Below, in pieces: positions 1-10,290 of a DNA stretch of 64,000 nucleotides. A program made the translations under genes and the position numbers. This DNA is from JAEUMY01 sp033764435 (GTDB lineage Bacteria > Pseudomonadota > Gammaproteobacteria > Burkholderiales > Usitatibacteraceae). How positions within the stretch are numbered: position 1 is the first letter of the stretch; every line of letters starts with the position of its first letter. The stretch covers positions 246,115-310,114 of the forward strand of contig JANRIX010000054.1 in the NCBI GenBank assembly GCA_033764435.1, read 5' to 3'. The notes below the pieces were generated by a model. That model ran no database searches. It was not told where the DNA came from and saw nothing but the letters and a program-made list of their open reading frames with translations.

Positions 1-1446
1 AATTGGGAGCCGCCGGCCCCTCCGCAGGCACTGATCGACAAGATCAACGAGATGGCTGCTGCCGACCTCAACGAAGCCTTCCGCATCAAGTCCAAGGCAG
101 TCCGCTCGGACAAGCTCGCAGAAATCAAGAAGCGCGTCGTCGATGCCCTGTGTACCGGAGAAGAGGGCGCTCCGGACAAGAACACGGTGAGCTCGCTGCT
201 GTTCAACATCGAGTCGAAGATCGTTCGTGGCCAGATTCTCAACGGCGAACCGCGTATCGATGGTCGCGATACCCGCACCGTGCGTCCCATCGCCATTCGC
301 ACGTCGCTGCTGCCGCGTACCCACGGCTCGGTGCTCTTCACCCGTGGCGAGACACAATCGATTGCTGTCGCCACGCTGGGGACCATGAAGGAGTCCCAGA
401 TCATTGATGCGCTGCAAGGCGAGTACACGGATCGCTTCATGCTGCACTACAACTTCCCGCCTTATTCCACGGGTGAAACGGGCCGTGTGGGCTCGCCCAA
501 GCGTCGTGAGATCGGTCATGGCCGTCTGGCCAAGCGCGCCCTGGTCGCGGTTCTGCCGACGGAAGAGGAGTTTGGCTATTCGATGCGCGTCGTTTCCGAA
601 ATCACGGAATCCAATGGCTCGTCTTCGATGGCCTCCGTGTGCGGTGGCTGTCTTGCGCTGATGGACGCCGGTGTGCCGATCAAGGCGCATGTGGCCGGTG
701 TGGCAATGGGCCTGATCAAGGAAGGCAACCGCTTCGCCGTGTTGACCGACATCCTGGGCGACGAAGATCATCTTGGCGACATGGATTTCAAGGTGGCCGG
801 GACGGAGAATGGTGTGACCGCCCTCCAGATGGACATCAAGATCACCGGTATCACAAAGGAAATCATGGATGTCGCGCTGCGCCAGGCCAAGGACGGCCGC
901 ATGCACATCCTCGGCCTCATGAAGCAGGCCATGCCGACGCCGCGTGGCGAACTGTCCCAGTTCGCGCCGCAGATCATCAAGATGAAGATCAACCCAGACA
1001 AGATCCGCGAAGTCATTGGCAAGGGTGGCAGTGTCATCCAGGCGCTGACGCGTGAGACCGGTACGCAGATCGACATTGATGACGACGGCAACATCAGCAT
1101 TGCCTGCGTCTCTGGCGAAGCGGGCGCAATGGCCAAGAAGCGTATCGAGGACATCGTGGCCGAAGTGGAAGTGGGCCGCGTTTACGAAGGTCCGGTCATC
1201 CGCCTGTTGGATTTCGGTGCGATCGTGCAGCTGTTGCCTGGCAAGGACGGTCTGCTGCATATCTCCCAGATCGCCCACGAGCGCGTCAATGCGGTCTCCG
1301 ATCACCTGAAGGAAGGCCAGATCGTGAAGGTCAAGGTGCTGGAGGCCGACGACAAGGGACGTGTGCGCCTGTCTATGAAGGCGTTGCTGGATGCGCCCGC
1401 TCGGGCCGAGCGCAAGGAAGAGGCGCCGAGCGACAGCCAGGGCTGA
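1..1446 (+). CDS. pnp: Polynucleotide phosphorylase, C-terminal 481 residues (5' end outside window)
   Basis: The reading frame is open from base 1 and ends at TGA 1444-1446, so the gene starts left of the window; full-length family members have about 700 residues. PNPase is a trimeric 3'-5' exoribonuclease that phosphorolyses RNA and acts in the degradosome. The second RNase PH core domain is visible (GETQSIAVATLGT near residue 117 of the fragment). It is followed by a KH domain with the signature IREVIGKGG (about residues 335-345) and a C-terminal S1 domain with GKDGLLHISQIA (about residues 415-426). The first in-frame ATG, at base 52, lies inside the domain and is not the real start. The tail after S1 is short and charged. 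A tRNA operon with its own promoter follows. Confidence 0.97.
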   Translation, partial: NWEPPAPPQALIDKINEMAAADLNEAFRIKSKAVRSDKLAEIKKRVVDALCTGEEGAPDKNTVSSLLFNIESKIVRGQILNGEPRIDGRDTRTVRPIAIRTSLLPRTHGSVLFTRGETQSIAVATLGTMKESQIIDALQGEYTDRFMLHYNFPPYSTGETGRVGSPKRREIGHGRLAKRALVAVLPTEEEFGYSMRVVSEITESNGSSSMASVCGGCLALMDAGVPIKAHVAGVAMGLIKEGNRFAVLTDILGDEDHLGDMDFKVAGTENGVTALQMDIKITGITKEIMDVALRQAKDGRMHILGLMKQAMPTPRGELSQFAPQIIKMKINPDKIREVIGKGGSVIQALTRETGTQIDIDDDGNISIACVSGEAGAMAKKRIEDIVAEVEVGRVYEGPVIRLLDFGAIVQLLPGKDGLLHISQIAHERVNAVSDHLKEGQIVKVKVLEADDKGRVRLSMKALLDAPARAERKEEAPSDSQG

Positions 1447-1452
1447 TGCGGT

Positions 1453-1482
1453 TTGACCCCGTGGCGGCGCGGCGCGTACAAT
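1453..1482 (+). promoter_or_regulatory. Sigma-70 promoter of the tRNA-Pro/Arg/His operon
   Basis: TTGACC (1453-1458) and TACAAT (1477-1482) are separated by 18 bases, directly after the pnp stop and 40 bases before tRNA-Pro. The predicted transcript start is near 1489. Confidence 0.75.
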
Positions 1483-1522
1483 GCGCGACTTGCTTCGCCC
1501 GGGTGAACCGGCGTGTATGCAT

Positions 1523-1599
1523 CGGGGCGTAGCGCAGCCCGGTAGCGCGCCTGCTTTGGGAGCAGGATGTCGTAGGTTCGAATCCTATCGCCCCGACCA
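1523..1599 (+). tRNA. tRNA-Pro (anticodon TGG)
   Basis: The acceptor stem CGGGGCG pairs with CGCCCCG at 1589-1595, and the 3' end ACCA is encoded. The anticodon loop TTTGGGA gives TGG. The T-loop GTTCGAATC is canonical. It is the first tRNA of a three-tRNA operon. Confidence 0.97.
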
Positions 1600-1640
1600 G
1601 TTGCAGTGCTCGCCTGAAGGTTTGGCAAGCGGATTCGCAA

Positions 1641-1717
<77 letters not shown>

Positions 1718-1729
1718 GTTTCAAAGCCT

Positions 1730-1741
1730 GCGAATATTCGC
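1730..1741. repeat. Iterated palindrome GCGAATATTCGC, copy 1
   Basis: Exact copy in the spacer between tRNA-Arg and tRNA-His, within the primary transcript of the tRNA operon. It could form a small hairpin between the tRNAs. Confidence 0.95.
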
Positions 1742-1762
1742 AGTGATGTGTTGCAGATCAAT

Positions 1763-1838
1763 GGTGGCTATAGCTCAGCGGTAGAGTCCCGGATTGTGAT
1801 TCCGGTTGTCGTGGGTTCGAATCCCATTAGCCACCCCA
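1763..1838 (+). tRNA. tRNA-His (anticodon GTG)
   Basis: It carries the extra 5' G (1763) opposite C73 (1835), the identity element of tRNA-His. The acceptor GTGGCTA pairs with TAGCCAC, the anticodon loop is TTGTGAT, and CCA is encoded at 1836-1838. Confidence 0.97.
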
Positions 1839-1841
1839 AAC

Positions 1842-1871
1842 AAAAAATCCGGCCTTGAGCCGGATTTTTTT
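1842..1871. terminator. Rho-independent terminator, probably bidirectional
   Basis: A run of A (1842-1847) and TCCGGC pair with GCCGGATTTTTT (1859-1870) around a CTTGA loop. The stem has T-runs on both strands, so it can end the tRNA operon and also the convergent gene at 1905-2120. Confidence 0.88.
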
Positions 1872-1904
1872 GGGTGGCGGTGCCACGCGGTGAGATCAGC
1901 TGAA

Positions 1905-2120
1905 TCACTTGCCAGTCAGCTTCACCAGCACAAAGGTTACAGCAACGGCACCGATGACAATCGCCACAATGCCAAGCGGAGTCTTGAGCCAAGACGCTTC
2001 GTCCTGCTTCGGCTCCGGCTTCTTCACGGTTGGTTGAGGAGACGGTTGAGGAGTTTCCGTTGCGCCTGCCTGCGGGCGCCGAATCATGATGGTCTTGTTA
2101 TGCTCTTGCTCGTCGCTCAT
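1905..2120 (-). CDS. Small single-pass membrane protein with FHA-type TIMIRRP motif
   Basis: A 71-residue protein I cannot assign to a named family. The polar N-terminus (residues 1-16) contains KTIMIRRP, with Thr10 as the possible phosphoacceptor. A Pro/Lys/Glu-rich linker (about 20-42) follows, then one hydrophobic C-terminal segment (about 47-68) ending in KLTGK. It looks like a tail-anchored protein with a cytoplasmic N-terminus. The same short motif (KTMIIRKP) occurs in the linker of the FHA protein at 21914-22690, suggesting a shared phosphothreonine signalling pathway. A promoter-like pair lies upstream at 2160-2187. It is encoded apart from smpB and ends at the terminator shared with the tRNA operon. 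Confidence 0.7.
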   Translation of the reverse strand: MSDEQEHNKTIMIRRPQAGATETPQPSPQPTVKKPEPKQDEASWLKTPLGIVAIVIGAVAVTFVLVKLTGK

Positions 2121-2159
2121 ATCGGTCGCCTTCGCGGTCAGTTTGACGTATGCGAGACG

Positions 2160-2187
2160 TTATCACACAGCTCCGCAGGGCTGGCAA
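2160..2187 (-). promoter_or_regulatory. Possible promoter of the small membrane protein gene
   Basis: On the minus strand TTGCCA (2187-2182) and TGATAA (2165-2160) are 16 bases apart, about 40 bases upstream of the start codon at 2120. The spacing is one base short of optimal. Confidence 0.4.
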
Positions 2188-2217
2188 GAATGTCAGTCGC
2201 AAGTGTTGAAACCTACG

Positions 2218-2667
2218 TTATCGGGTCGAGCGCTTCAATATTCGTTGTTGCTCGCGCTTCCAGTCTTTTTCAGCCTCTGTCGCACGCTTGTCATGCTGCT
2301 TCTTGCCCTTGGCAAGTCCGATTTCCAGCTTGATTCGGCCTTTGCTGTAATGAAAGTTGAGCGGCACCAGGGTGTAGCCTGCGCGCTCCACTTTACCGAT
2401 GAGCTTGTTGATTTCCTCAGCATGGAGCAGCAGCTTGCGCGTCCTCACCGGATCAGGATTCACATGGGTTGAGGCTTCAGGAAGCGGGCTGATGTGCGAG
2501 CCGATCATCCACAGCGCGCCTGACTTCACGATGATGTAGGCCTCCTTGATCTGGGCGCGCCCCGCGCGGATGGCCTTGACCTCCCAGCCCTCCAGAACCA
2601 GACCGGCCTCGTAGCGTTCCTCGATGAAGTAGTCGTGGAAGGCCTTGCGATTGTCGACGATGCTCAT
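2218..2667 (-). CDS. smpB: SsrA-binding protein SmpB
   Basis: SmpB binds tmRNA and delivers it to stalled ribosomes for trans-translation. The protein has 149 residues, close to the usual 150-160. The start MSIVDNRKAFHDYFIEE and the motifs GLVLEGWEVKAIRAG and GSHISPL are diagnostic for the OB-fold core. The basic C-terminal tail (KKQHDKRATEAEKDWKREQ) is the part that enters the mRNA channel. The open frame extends upstream to 2922, but that region overlaps the divergent repressor promoter and matches nothing, so I chose the ATG at 2667. Divergent to the S24 repressor gene. The tmRNA gene itself is not in the window. Confidence 0.97.
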   Translation of the reverse strand: MSIVDNRKAFHDYFIEERYEAGLVLEGWEVKAIRAGRAQIKEAYIIVKSGALWMIGSHISPLPEASTHVNPDPVRTRKLLLHAEEINKLIGKVERAGYTLVPLNFHYSKGRIKLEIGLAKGKKQHDKRATEAEKDWKREQQRILKRSTR

Positions 2668-2739
2668 TTTGCTAAATATTTGAAATTCAGGGGATTTTAG
2701 CTTAATTGCGGATTCTGGCCGGCCCCACCGAAAAAACGC

Positions 2740-2798
2740 TTGACGGCAGAACAATCGTTCGGTACTGTGCCGAACATTCGTTCTGAGAACGATTGTTC
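2740..2798 (+). promoter_or_regulatory. Promoter with three tandem LexA-type boxes (GAAC-N4-GTTC)
   Basis: TTGACG (2740-2745) and TACTGT (2763-2768) are 17 bases apart. Three boxes of the form GAACnnnnGTTC lie at 2749-2760 (in the spacer), 2772-2783 (over the expected transcript start) and 2787-2798. The outer boxes form a long inverted repeat. GAAC-N4-GTTC is the LexA box known from Firmicutes and Actinobacteria, whereas most beta/gammaproteobacteria use CTGT-N8-ACAG. The arrangement implies autorepression of the downstream gene. Confidence 0.75.
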
Positions 2799-2814
2799 TG
2801 TCGCAGAATCCTTC

Positions 2815-2826
2815 GCGAATATTCGC
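2815..2826. repeat. Iterated palindrome GCGAATATTCGC, copy 2
   Basis: Exact copy in the predicted 5' untranslated region of the S24 repressor gene, 36 bases before its ATG and 16 bases after the last operator box. Confidence 0.95.
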
Positions 2827-2862
2827 AAGGAACCGTTGACGGGCAATCCCGACCACCCCGAC

Positions 2863-3447
2863 ATGAAGCCGCAACTCGACCCCATCTACCTCGAAAAGCT
2901 GCAGGACTATTACGCGGAACACAAGGTGATCCCGTCGTATTCCGTGCTCGCCACGCTATGGGGCATTTCTGCCAAGTCGTGGGTCGCCGAGTGTGTCACC
3001 CGTTTCAAGGAAGCGGGCTTCCTTGACCATACCCCGGACAAACAATTGAAGCCCGGGCCGCGCTTCTTCGAACGACGCCTGGCCACGGCAACCGTGCGTG
3101 CGGGCCTGCCCAACCCGGCGCTGGATGATGGCTACGACATGGTCACCATCGACGACTACCTCGTGCGGGTACCGTCCAAAACCACGCTCATTCGCGTGAA
3201 GGGCGATTCCATGATCGATGCAGGCATCCACGAGGGTGATCTGATCGTCGTGGAGCAGCAGCCCAATGCAAACATCGGCGACATCGTGGTTGCAATCGTC
3301 GATGACGAATTCACTGTGAAGTACCTCGACCGGGAGAAGGGTCAATGGATCCTCAAACCTGGCAACCGGGCCTACCCGGTCATCCGTCCACAGGGAAAGC
3401 TGGAGATTTTTGGTGTCATGGCCGGGTTGATCCGCAAGACGCGGTGA
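2863..3447 (+). CDS. LexA-like S24 family self-cleaving repressor
   Basis: A 194-residue protein with the layout of LexA. A winged-helix-like N-terminal region (about 1-70, with IPSYSVLATLWGISAKSW) precedes a predicted autocleavage bond A80-G81. The S24 catalytic Ser116 lies in KGDSM, and the general base Lys153 lies in FTVKYLD. These spacings match E. coli LexA (A84-G85, S119, K156). It should repress SOS or damage genes and be cleaved when RecA is activated. I chose ATG 2863; the frame opens at TTG 2740, but that codon is the -35 element. An in-frame TTG at 2836 with AAGGAA before it is an alternative. It may be the main LexA or a second LexA-like regulator. Confidence 0.88.
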   Translation: MKPQLDPIYLEKLQDYYAEHKVIPSYSVLATLWGISAKSWVAECVTRFKEAGFLDHTPDKQLKPGPRFFERRLATATVRAGLPNPALDDGYDMVTIDDYLVRVPSKTTLIRVKGDSMIDAGIHEGDLIVVEQQPNANIGDIVVAIVDDEFTVKYLDREKGQWILKPGNRAYPVIRPQGKLEIFGVMAGLIRKTR

Positions 3448-3488
3448 TACCCCATCAGCTCAACACAATGATTTCAGGAGGCGCCGAC

Positions 3489-3761
3489 ATGAAGAATCGA
3501 ATTGACAAGGACACCGCGGTGGAGCGACTGGTGAATGCATTCAGCCCGTTCCGCTGCAAGCTGCTGCCGCTGGACCGCGACATGCACAACTTCGACCTGC
3601 GCATCGTGGGCACTGCGGGTCAGGAAGTCGACATCCCGCTAGACGTATCGCCCTATCAGCTTCGTGACGTGCAGCGTCTCGAAAGGCTGATCGCATTTTG
3701 CCACCGCTACATTGCAGAACACGGGCTGGTGATGCCGCCCACATCCGTGCGCCAGCACTGA
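3489..3761 (+). CDS. Conserved hypothetical protein (90 aa)
   Basis: A 90-residue soluble protein of mixed character with no signal peptide and no motif that I recognise. A strong ribosome binding site (AGGAGG, 3476-3481) sits 7 bases before ATG 3489, which decides the start inside a longer open frame. It lies between the S24 repressor gene (41 bases upstream) and recA (98 bases downstream) on the same strand, so it may be transcribed with either. Features are a basic N-terminus (KNRIDKDT), a central VDIPLDVSPYQL segment and a C-terminal helix. The position invites a link to the SOS response, but nothing in the sequence proves it. Confidence 0.75.
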   Translation: MKNRIDKDTAVERLVNAFSPFRCKLLPLDRDMHNFDLRIVGTAGQEVDIPLDVSPYQLRDVQRLERLIAFCHRYIAEHGLVMPPTSVRQH

Positions 3762-3859
3762 GCAAGGAAGATTCCGGCGCAGACTTTCACCCACTCACGT
3801 ATGGGATAATTTCAATGGACACCGTCGTTCCCTTCCGCAACACCTCTTCAGGACATTCC

Positions 3860-4885
3860 ATGGACGAAAACAAGAGCAAGGCGCTGGCTGCCGCGCTGTC
3901 ACAGATCGAAAAGCAGTTCGGCAAAGGCTCCATCATGAAACTGGGCGACAACGAAATCGCCCGTGACATCCAGGTGGTGTCCACTGGCTCGCTTGGACTC
4001 GATATCGCCCTGGGCATCGGCGGCCTGCCGCGCGGCCGCATCGTCGAAATCTACGGCCCGGAATCGTCGGGCAAAACCACGCTGACCCTGCAGGTCATTG
4101 CCGAGATGCAGAAAATGGGTGGAACGGCCGCGTTCATCGATGCGGAGCACGCGCTGGACCCGCAGTACGCACAGAAGCTCGGCGTCAATGTCAATGAGAT
4201 GCTGGTGTCCCAGCCCGACAACGGCGAACAGGCGCTGGAGATTGCCGACATGCTGGTGCGCTCTGGCTCCGTCGACGTTGTTGTCGTGGACTCTGTTGCG
4301 GCCCTCACGCCGCGCGCCGAAATCGAAGGTGAGATGGGTGACCAGCTTCCCGGTCTGCAAGCCCGCTTGATGTCACAGGCGCTCCGCAAACTGACTGCCA
4401 ATATCAAGAAGTCCAACACGCTGGTCATCTTCATCAACCAGATCCGGATGAAGATCGGCGTCATGTTCGGCAACCCTGAAACCACCACAGGTGGCAACGC
4501 ACTCAAGTTCTACGCTTCCGTGCGTCTCGACATTCGCCGCACCGGCTCCATCAAGTCTGGCGAAGAAGTCATCGGCAACGAAACCAAGGTCAAGGTCGTC
4601 AAGAACAAGGTGGCTCCGCCCTTCAAGGTGGCGGATTTCGACATCCTCTATGGCGAGGGCATTTCCCGCGAAGGTGAAATCATCGAGCTCGGCGTGCTGC
4701 ACAAGATCGTCGACAAGTCTGGCGCCTGGTACGCCTACAAGGGTGATCGCATCGGCCAGGGCAAGGACAACGCCCGCATTTTCCTGCGCGACAATCCGGC
4801 GCTGGCGGAAGAGATCGAGGCCAGGATTCGCGAGGCTGTGGGAGTGGGTGGCGCAGGGGCAGCAGCAGAAGCGGCTGCGGACTAG
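3860..4885 (+). CDS. recA: Recombinase RecA
   Basis: RecA forms filaments on single-stranded DNA, drives strand exchange and activates self-cleavage of LexA-type repressors. The protein has 341 residues, against about 350 in the family. Walker A GPESSGKTT is near residues 66-74. The Walker B strand VVVVDSVAAL, the NQIRMKIGVMFGNPETTTGG loop region and a C-terminal acidic/alanine-rich tail are all present. I chose ATG 3860 (AGGA at 3850-3853, product MDENKSKALA); an in-frame ATG at 3814 would add 15 residues. Neither a CTGT-N8-ACAG nor a GAAC-N4-GTTC box is visible in the 98 bases upstream. A small Myb-like gene and recX follow. Confidence 0.98.
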   Translation: MDENKSKALAAALSQIEKQFGKGSIMKLGDNEIARDIQVVSTGSLGLDIALGIGGLPRGRIVEIYGPESSGKTTLTLQVIAEMQKMGGTAAFIDAEHALDPQYAQKLGVNVNEMLVSQPDNGEQALEIADMLVRSGSVDVVVVDSVAALTPRAEIEGEMGDQLPGLQARLMSQALRKLTANIKKSNTLVIFINQIRMKIGVMFGNPETTTGGNALKFYASVRLDIRRTGSIKSGEEVIGNETKVKVVKNKVAPPFKVADFDILYGEGISREGEIIELGVLHKIVDKSGAWYAYKGDRIGQGKDNARIFLRDNPALAEEIEARIREAVGVGGAGAAAEAAAD

Positions 4886-4898
4886 GCGGAGCGCTTCC

Positions 4899-5441
4899 AT
4901 GGAAGCCGCCACCGCCATCCGTACGCTCGAATTGCTTGCCGATGGCAGGGATCCCGAATCCGGGCAACCCTTGCCGGCAGCGAGTCCCTTCAACCAGTCG
5001 GTTGTCGTGCGGTCACTGTTCGCTGCGATTCGCGCGCTCGATTCAGCGTCCCGACAGGCAGTTGCAGCGCCCGCCATGGGGGCCAAAGCTGCGAAAGCCG
5101 AAAAGGCCGCCAAAGCTGCCCCGGTGCACACGGCGGCTGCAGCAAACGGCGCCGCGCCGGCAGCGACCCGGGTTCAGCCGACCAATGCGGGCAAGCCATG
5201 GACAGCAGACGAAGATGCAGCGCTGTGCGCTGCGTTTGATCAAGGCCTGCCAATCCGGGAGTTGGCAGGCAAGCATGGTCGCTCCACGACCGCACTCAAT
5301 GCCCGGCTGTTCAGGCTGGGGAAGATTGCGGATCCCGGTATCCCGCTGAGGCATCCAGTGACCCAGCTGGCGGGCCACGTGGGCCAGCCAAACAAAACGG
5401 CGCCGCGATCCCGTCCATCATCGAGCTCGCCTGCCGCATGA
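4899..5441 (+). CDS. Small protein with Myb/SANT-like helix-turn-helix
   Basis: A 180-residue protein in three parts. The N-terminal helical segment is EAATAIRTLELLADGRDP (about 2-19). A low-complexity Ala/Lys/Pro linker is at about 60-100. The compact segment WTADEDAALCAAFDQG with RELAGKHGRSTTALNARLFRLG (about 105-147) has the tryptophan and acidic spacing of a Myb/SANT-like DNA-binding domain. The N-terminal phrase about a genomic count of residues resembles small proteins that also carry this domain in other Betaproteobacteria, but I cannot name the family. It starts 13 bases after the recA stop and ends 51 bases before recX, so it is probably in the recA transcript. Function unknown; DNA binding is inferred. 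Confidence 0.75.
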   Translation: MEAATAIRTLELLADGRDPESGQPLPAASPFNQSVVVRSLFAAIRALDSASRQAVAAPAMGAKAAKAEKAAKAAPVHTAAAANGAAPAATRVQPTNAGKPWTADEDAALCAAFDQGLPIRELAGKHGRSTTALNARLFRLGKIADPGIPLRHPVTQLAGHVGQPNKTAPRSRPSSSSPAA

Positions 5442-5492
5442 GGCAGGCGTAGTCGATACTTTGCGTCTGCCGATTCGGATCCGGGGCGTGTC

Positions 5493-6029
5493 ATGGCTCG
5501 CCCGCCGCTGAGCTTGCGGGCAAAGGCGCTGGCATTGCTCGCGGCTCGCGAATATTCGCGTCAGGAGCTTGCACGCAAGCTCAAGACCCACGCCAGGCGA
5601 ACCTTGCAGCCGGACGACGCGCAAGTCGACACTGATGCCGACGGCGCGGCGGCCGCGCAAGCCGCGGAAATCGAGGCCTTGCTGGATGAATTCACCGCGC
5701 GCGGCTGGCTCTCCGAGGCTCGCTATGTCGAGCAGGCCGTCAACCGGCTTTCCCGGCGCTATGGGCCGCGACGCGTGATCCAGAATCTGGAAGCGAAAGG
5801 CATAGGCAAGGAATCCGCTGCGGCGGCACTGCCGTATCTCAAGACAGAAGCATTGGCCACCGCCCGCGCGCTGCTTGCCCGCAAATTCAGGGAACCGATC
5901 CAGTCCTCTGAAGACCGGGCAAGAAGGGTGCGTTTCTTGCAGGGCCGAGGCTTCGATTATGATGTCATCAAGAAAGCGCTTGCCGAGCCGCTGGACGACC
6001 CGCTGACAGAGACTGAATCCTGCCCGTAG
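5493..6029 (+). CDS. recX: Regulatory protein RecX
   Basis: RecX binds and limits RecA filaments. The 178-residue product shows the repeated three-helix RecX modules. The first begins RAKALALLAAREYSRQELARKL, the second holds LLDEFTARGWLSEARYVEQ with the typical GWLSE/RY pattern, and the third is RRVRFLQGRGFDYDVIKKAL. Its place downstream of recA is the usual one, here separated by the Myb-like gene. A copy of the 12-base palindrome supplies the codons for Glu-Tyr-Ser in the first module. An insertion rich in Asp/Ala (about 42-58) lengthens the first loop relative to short RecX proteins. Confidence 0.94.
   Translation: MARPPLSLRAKALALLAAREYSRQELARKLKTHARRTLQPDDAQVDTDADGAAAAQAAEIEALLDEFTARGWLSEARYVEQAVNRLSRRYGPRRVIQNLEAKGIGKESAAAALPYLKTEALATARALLARKFREPIQSSEDRARRVRFLQGRGFDYDVIKKALAEPLDDPLTETESCP
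5548..5559. repeat. Iterated palindrome GCGAATATTCGC, copy 3
   Basis: Exact copy inside recX, read in the Glu-Tyr-Ser frame. Confidence 0.95.
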
Positions 6030-6083
6030 TGTGGCCGGAATCTGTGTGGCAGCGCGAAGCGGCAGTCTGCAAGCCACCACCAG

Positions 6084-7469
6084 ATGCCCAGATTGATCGC
6101 CACCCGCCAACATTCCGCCGGTTTTGTCGGTACCAGCCCATCCACCTCGCAAGTCCGCGATGTGCTGGTCCTCTTCGGCAAAGGACGCGACTGGGACGAA
6201 CGCGAATATTCGCACCAGCGCCATGATGGCGCCTTCCGCTTTCATCACGAAGGCTTCGATCTGTTCAGTTTCCCCAGCAATGCGCGTCTGATGTGGTTCG
6301 ACATCCTGCGCTTCGTTGATCGCATGGTGGCGAAGTACGGCGGACGGGTGCAGGCCGTGGTGTCGAACAACGAGCAGTTCGGCGCGCTGGCTGCGGCCCT
6401 GATCGCTCAGCGCCTGGGGCTGCCGGGTACGGACCCCAGGGCCATCCTTCACACCCAGCACAAGTTCCAGATGCGTGAGCGTCTTCGGGCGGTGATGCCA
6501 GAAGCCAATCCCAGCTATGCAGTGTTTCCGTACACCTTCCAGACCGCAGACGATCTGGGCATCGAATTTCCCTTCTTCGTAAAGCCCATCAAGGCCGCCT
6601 ATTCAGTGCTGGCACGTCGCGTGGAGAACTTTGCCGAGCTGCGCGAACACATGACCTTCCGGCCGTTCGAAAAACACATCATCAAGCGCCTGGTGCGCCC
6701 CTTCAACGACGCCTTCGCCGTTCACGGCGGCCTGCCGGAGAGCCAGGTGGATGCCCACTGGATGATCGGCGAGACGCTGCTCACCGGCGAGCAGATCAAT
6801 GTCGACGGCCTCGTCTTTGATGGCGAATGTCATGTGCTGGGCATTGTCGACGCGATCATGTACCCGGGCACCCAGGCCTTCATGCGCTTCGACTATCCCA
6901 GTCAGCTTCCCGATGCCTGGCAGGAGCGGGTGACGCAGGTGGCCTGCCGCGCGATGAAGGCGATGGGTCATGACCACGGCTTCTTCAACATCGAAATGAC
7001 AGTTGATCGAACCCGCGATGAGATCAAGATCATCGAAATCAATCCCCGCATGGCCGATCAGTTTTCGCGTCTTTACTCGCGCATTGATGGACTGAATCTG
7101 CACGATCTCGGTTTGGACATGGCGCTTGGTCGACGGCCGGATGTGACCCGCAGGCAGATGGAAGACCGTGTTGGCGCCAGCTTCGTGTTCAGGCGCTTCT
7201 CGCTCGATAACCTGCCCACGCCACCCACACGGGAGCAGATGTACTGGCTGGCGGGCTATGCGCCGCACGCCATCCTCGCCGACTTCTTCAAGACGGGCAG
7301 CCAACTCACCCGCGAAATGAAGTGGCTGGGCAGCTATCGCTACGCGGTGCTCAACCTGACGGCGCCGTCGCATGCAGCGCTGATGGAAAAATACGAAACC
7401 ATTCGCCTGCGCATGGGGTTCGACGTGAGCGCCGAAGACCATTTGCAGGCGCCGCGTACCCTCGCCTGA
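6084..7469 (+). CDS. ATP-grasp domain protein
   Basis: A 461-residue cytosolic protein with an ATP-grasp fold. The N-terminal part has a pre-ATP-grasp region. FPFFVKPIKAAYS (about 155-168) holds the nucleotide-binding Lys, and IKIIEINPRMADQF (about 316-329) is the Mg2+-binding strand and loop. ATP-grasp enzymes activate a carboxylate with ATP and join it to an amine or thiol, but the substrate cannot be read from the sequence. The domain resembles biotin-carboxylase-like or peptide-ligase ATP-grasps rather than D-Ala ligases. It is a single gene between recX and alaS. The 12-base palindrome gives Glu-Tyr-Ser at about residues 41-43. Confidence 0.85.
   Translation: MPRLIATRQHSAGFVGTSPSTSQVRDVLVLFGKGRDWDEREYSHQRHDGAFRFHHEGFDLFSFPSNARLMWFDILRFVDRMVAKYGGRVQAVVSNNEQFGALAAALIAQRLGLPGTDPRAILHTQHKFQMRERLRAVMPEANPSYAVFPYTFQTADDLGIEFPFFVKPIKAAYSVLARRVENFAELREHMTFRPFEKHIIKRLVRPFNDAFAVHGGLPESQVDAHWMIGETLLTGEQINVDGLVFDGECHVLGIVDAIMYPGTQAFMRFDYPSQLPDAWQERVTQVACRAMKAMGHDHGFFNIEMTVDRTRDEIKIIEINPRMADQFSRLYSRIDGLNLHDLGLDMALGRRPDVTRRQMEDRVGASFVFRRFSLDNLPTPPTREQMYWLAGYAPHAILADFFKTGSQLTREMKWLGSYRYAVLNLTAPSHAALMEKYETIRLRMGFDVSAEDHLQAPRTLA
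6202..6213. repeat. Iterated palindrome GCGAATATTCGC, copy 4
   Basis: Exact copy inside the ATP-grasp gene, Glu-Tyr-Ser frame. Confidence 0.95.
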
Positions 7470-7619
7470 CCTCTACGTCGGCCGCCGCGGCTGTCCGCCT
7501 GCCGACGGGGCAGCCGTCGTTTGCACCGGCTTGAATTTCAAGCGAAAATCTTTCTTTTTTGCGCGTTGCAGCATGGGCCGCAGCCGATGCACCGGCAGCC
7601 ATTATTCGGCGGGTGCATT

Positions 7620-7631
7620 GCGAATATTCGC
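7620..7631. repeat. Iterated palindrome GCGAATATTCGC, copy 5
   Basis: Exact copy in the leader of alaS, ending 22 bases before its ATG. Confidence 0.95.
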
Positions 7632-7653
7632 GCAAGCCGAATCCCACACCTCC

Positions 7654-10286
<2,633 letters not shown>

Positions 10287-10290
<4 letters not shown>

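Noticed and set aside
2740..2862. Longer form of the S24 repressor starting at TTG 2740
   Set aside because: That codon is the -35 element of its own promoter, and the extra residues are encoded by operator boxes and a palindrome copy.
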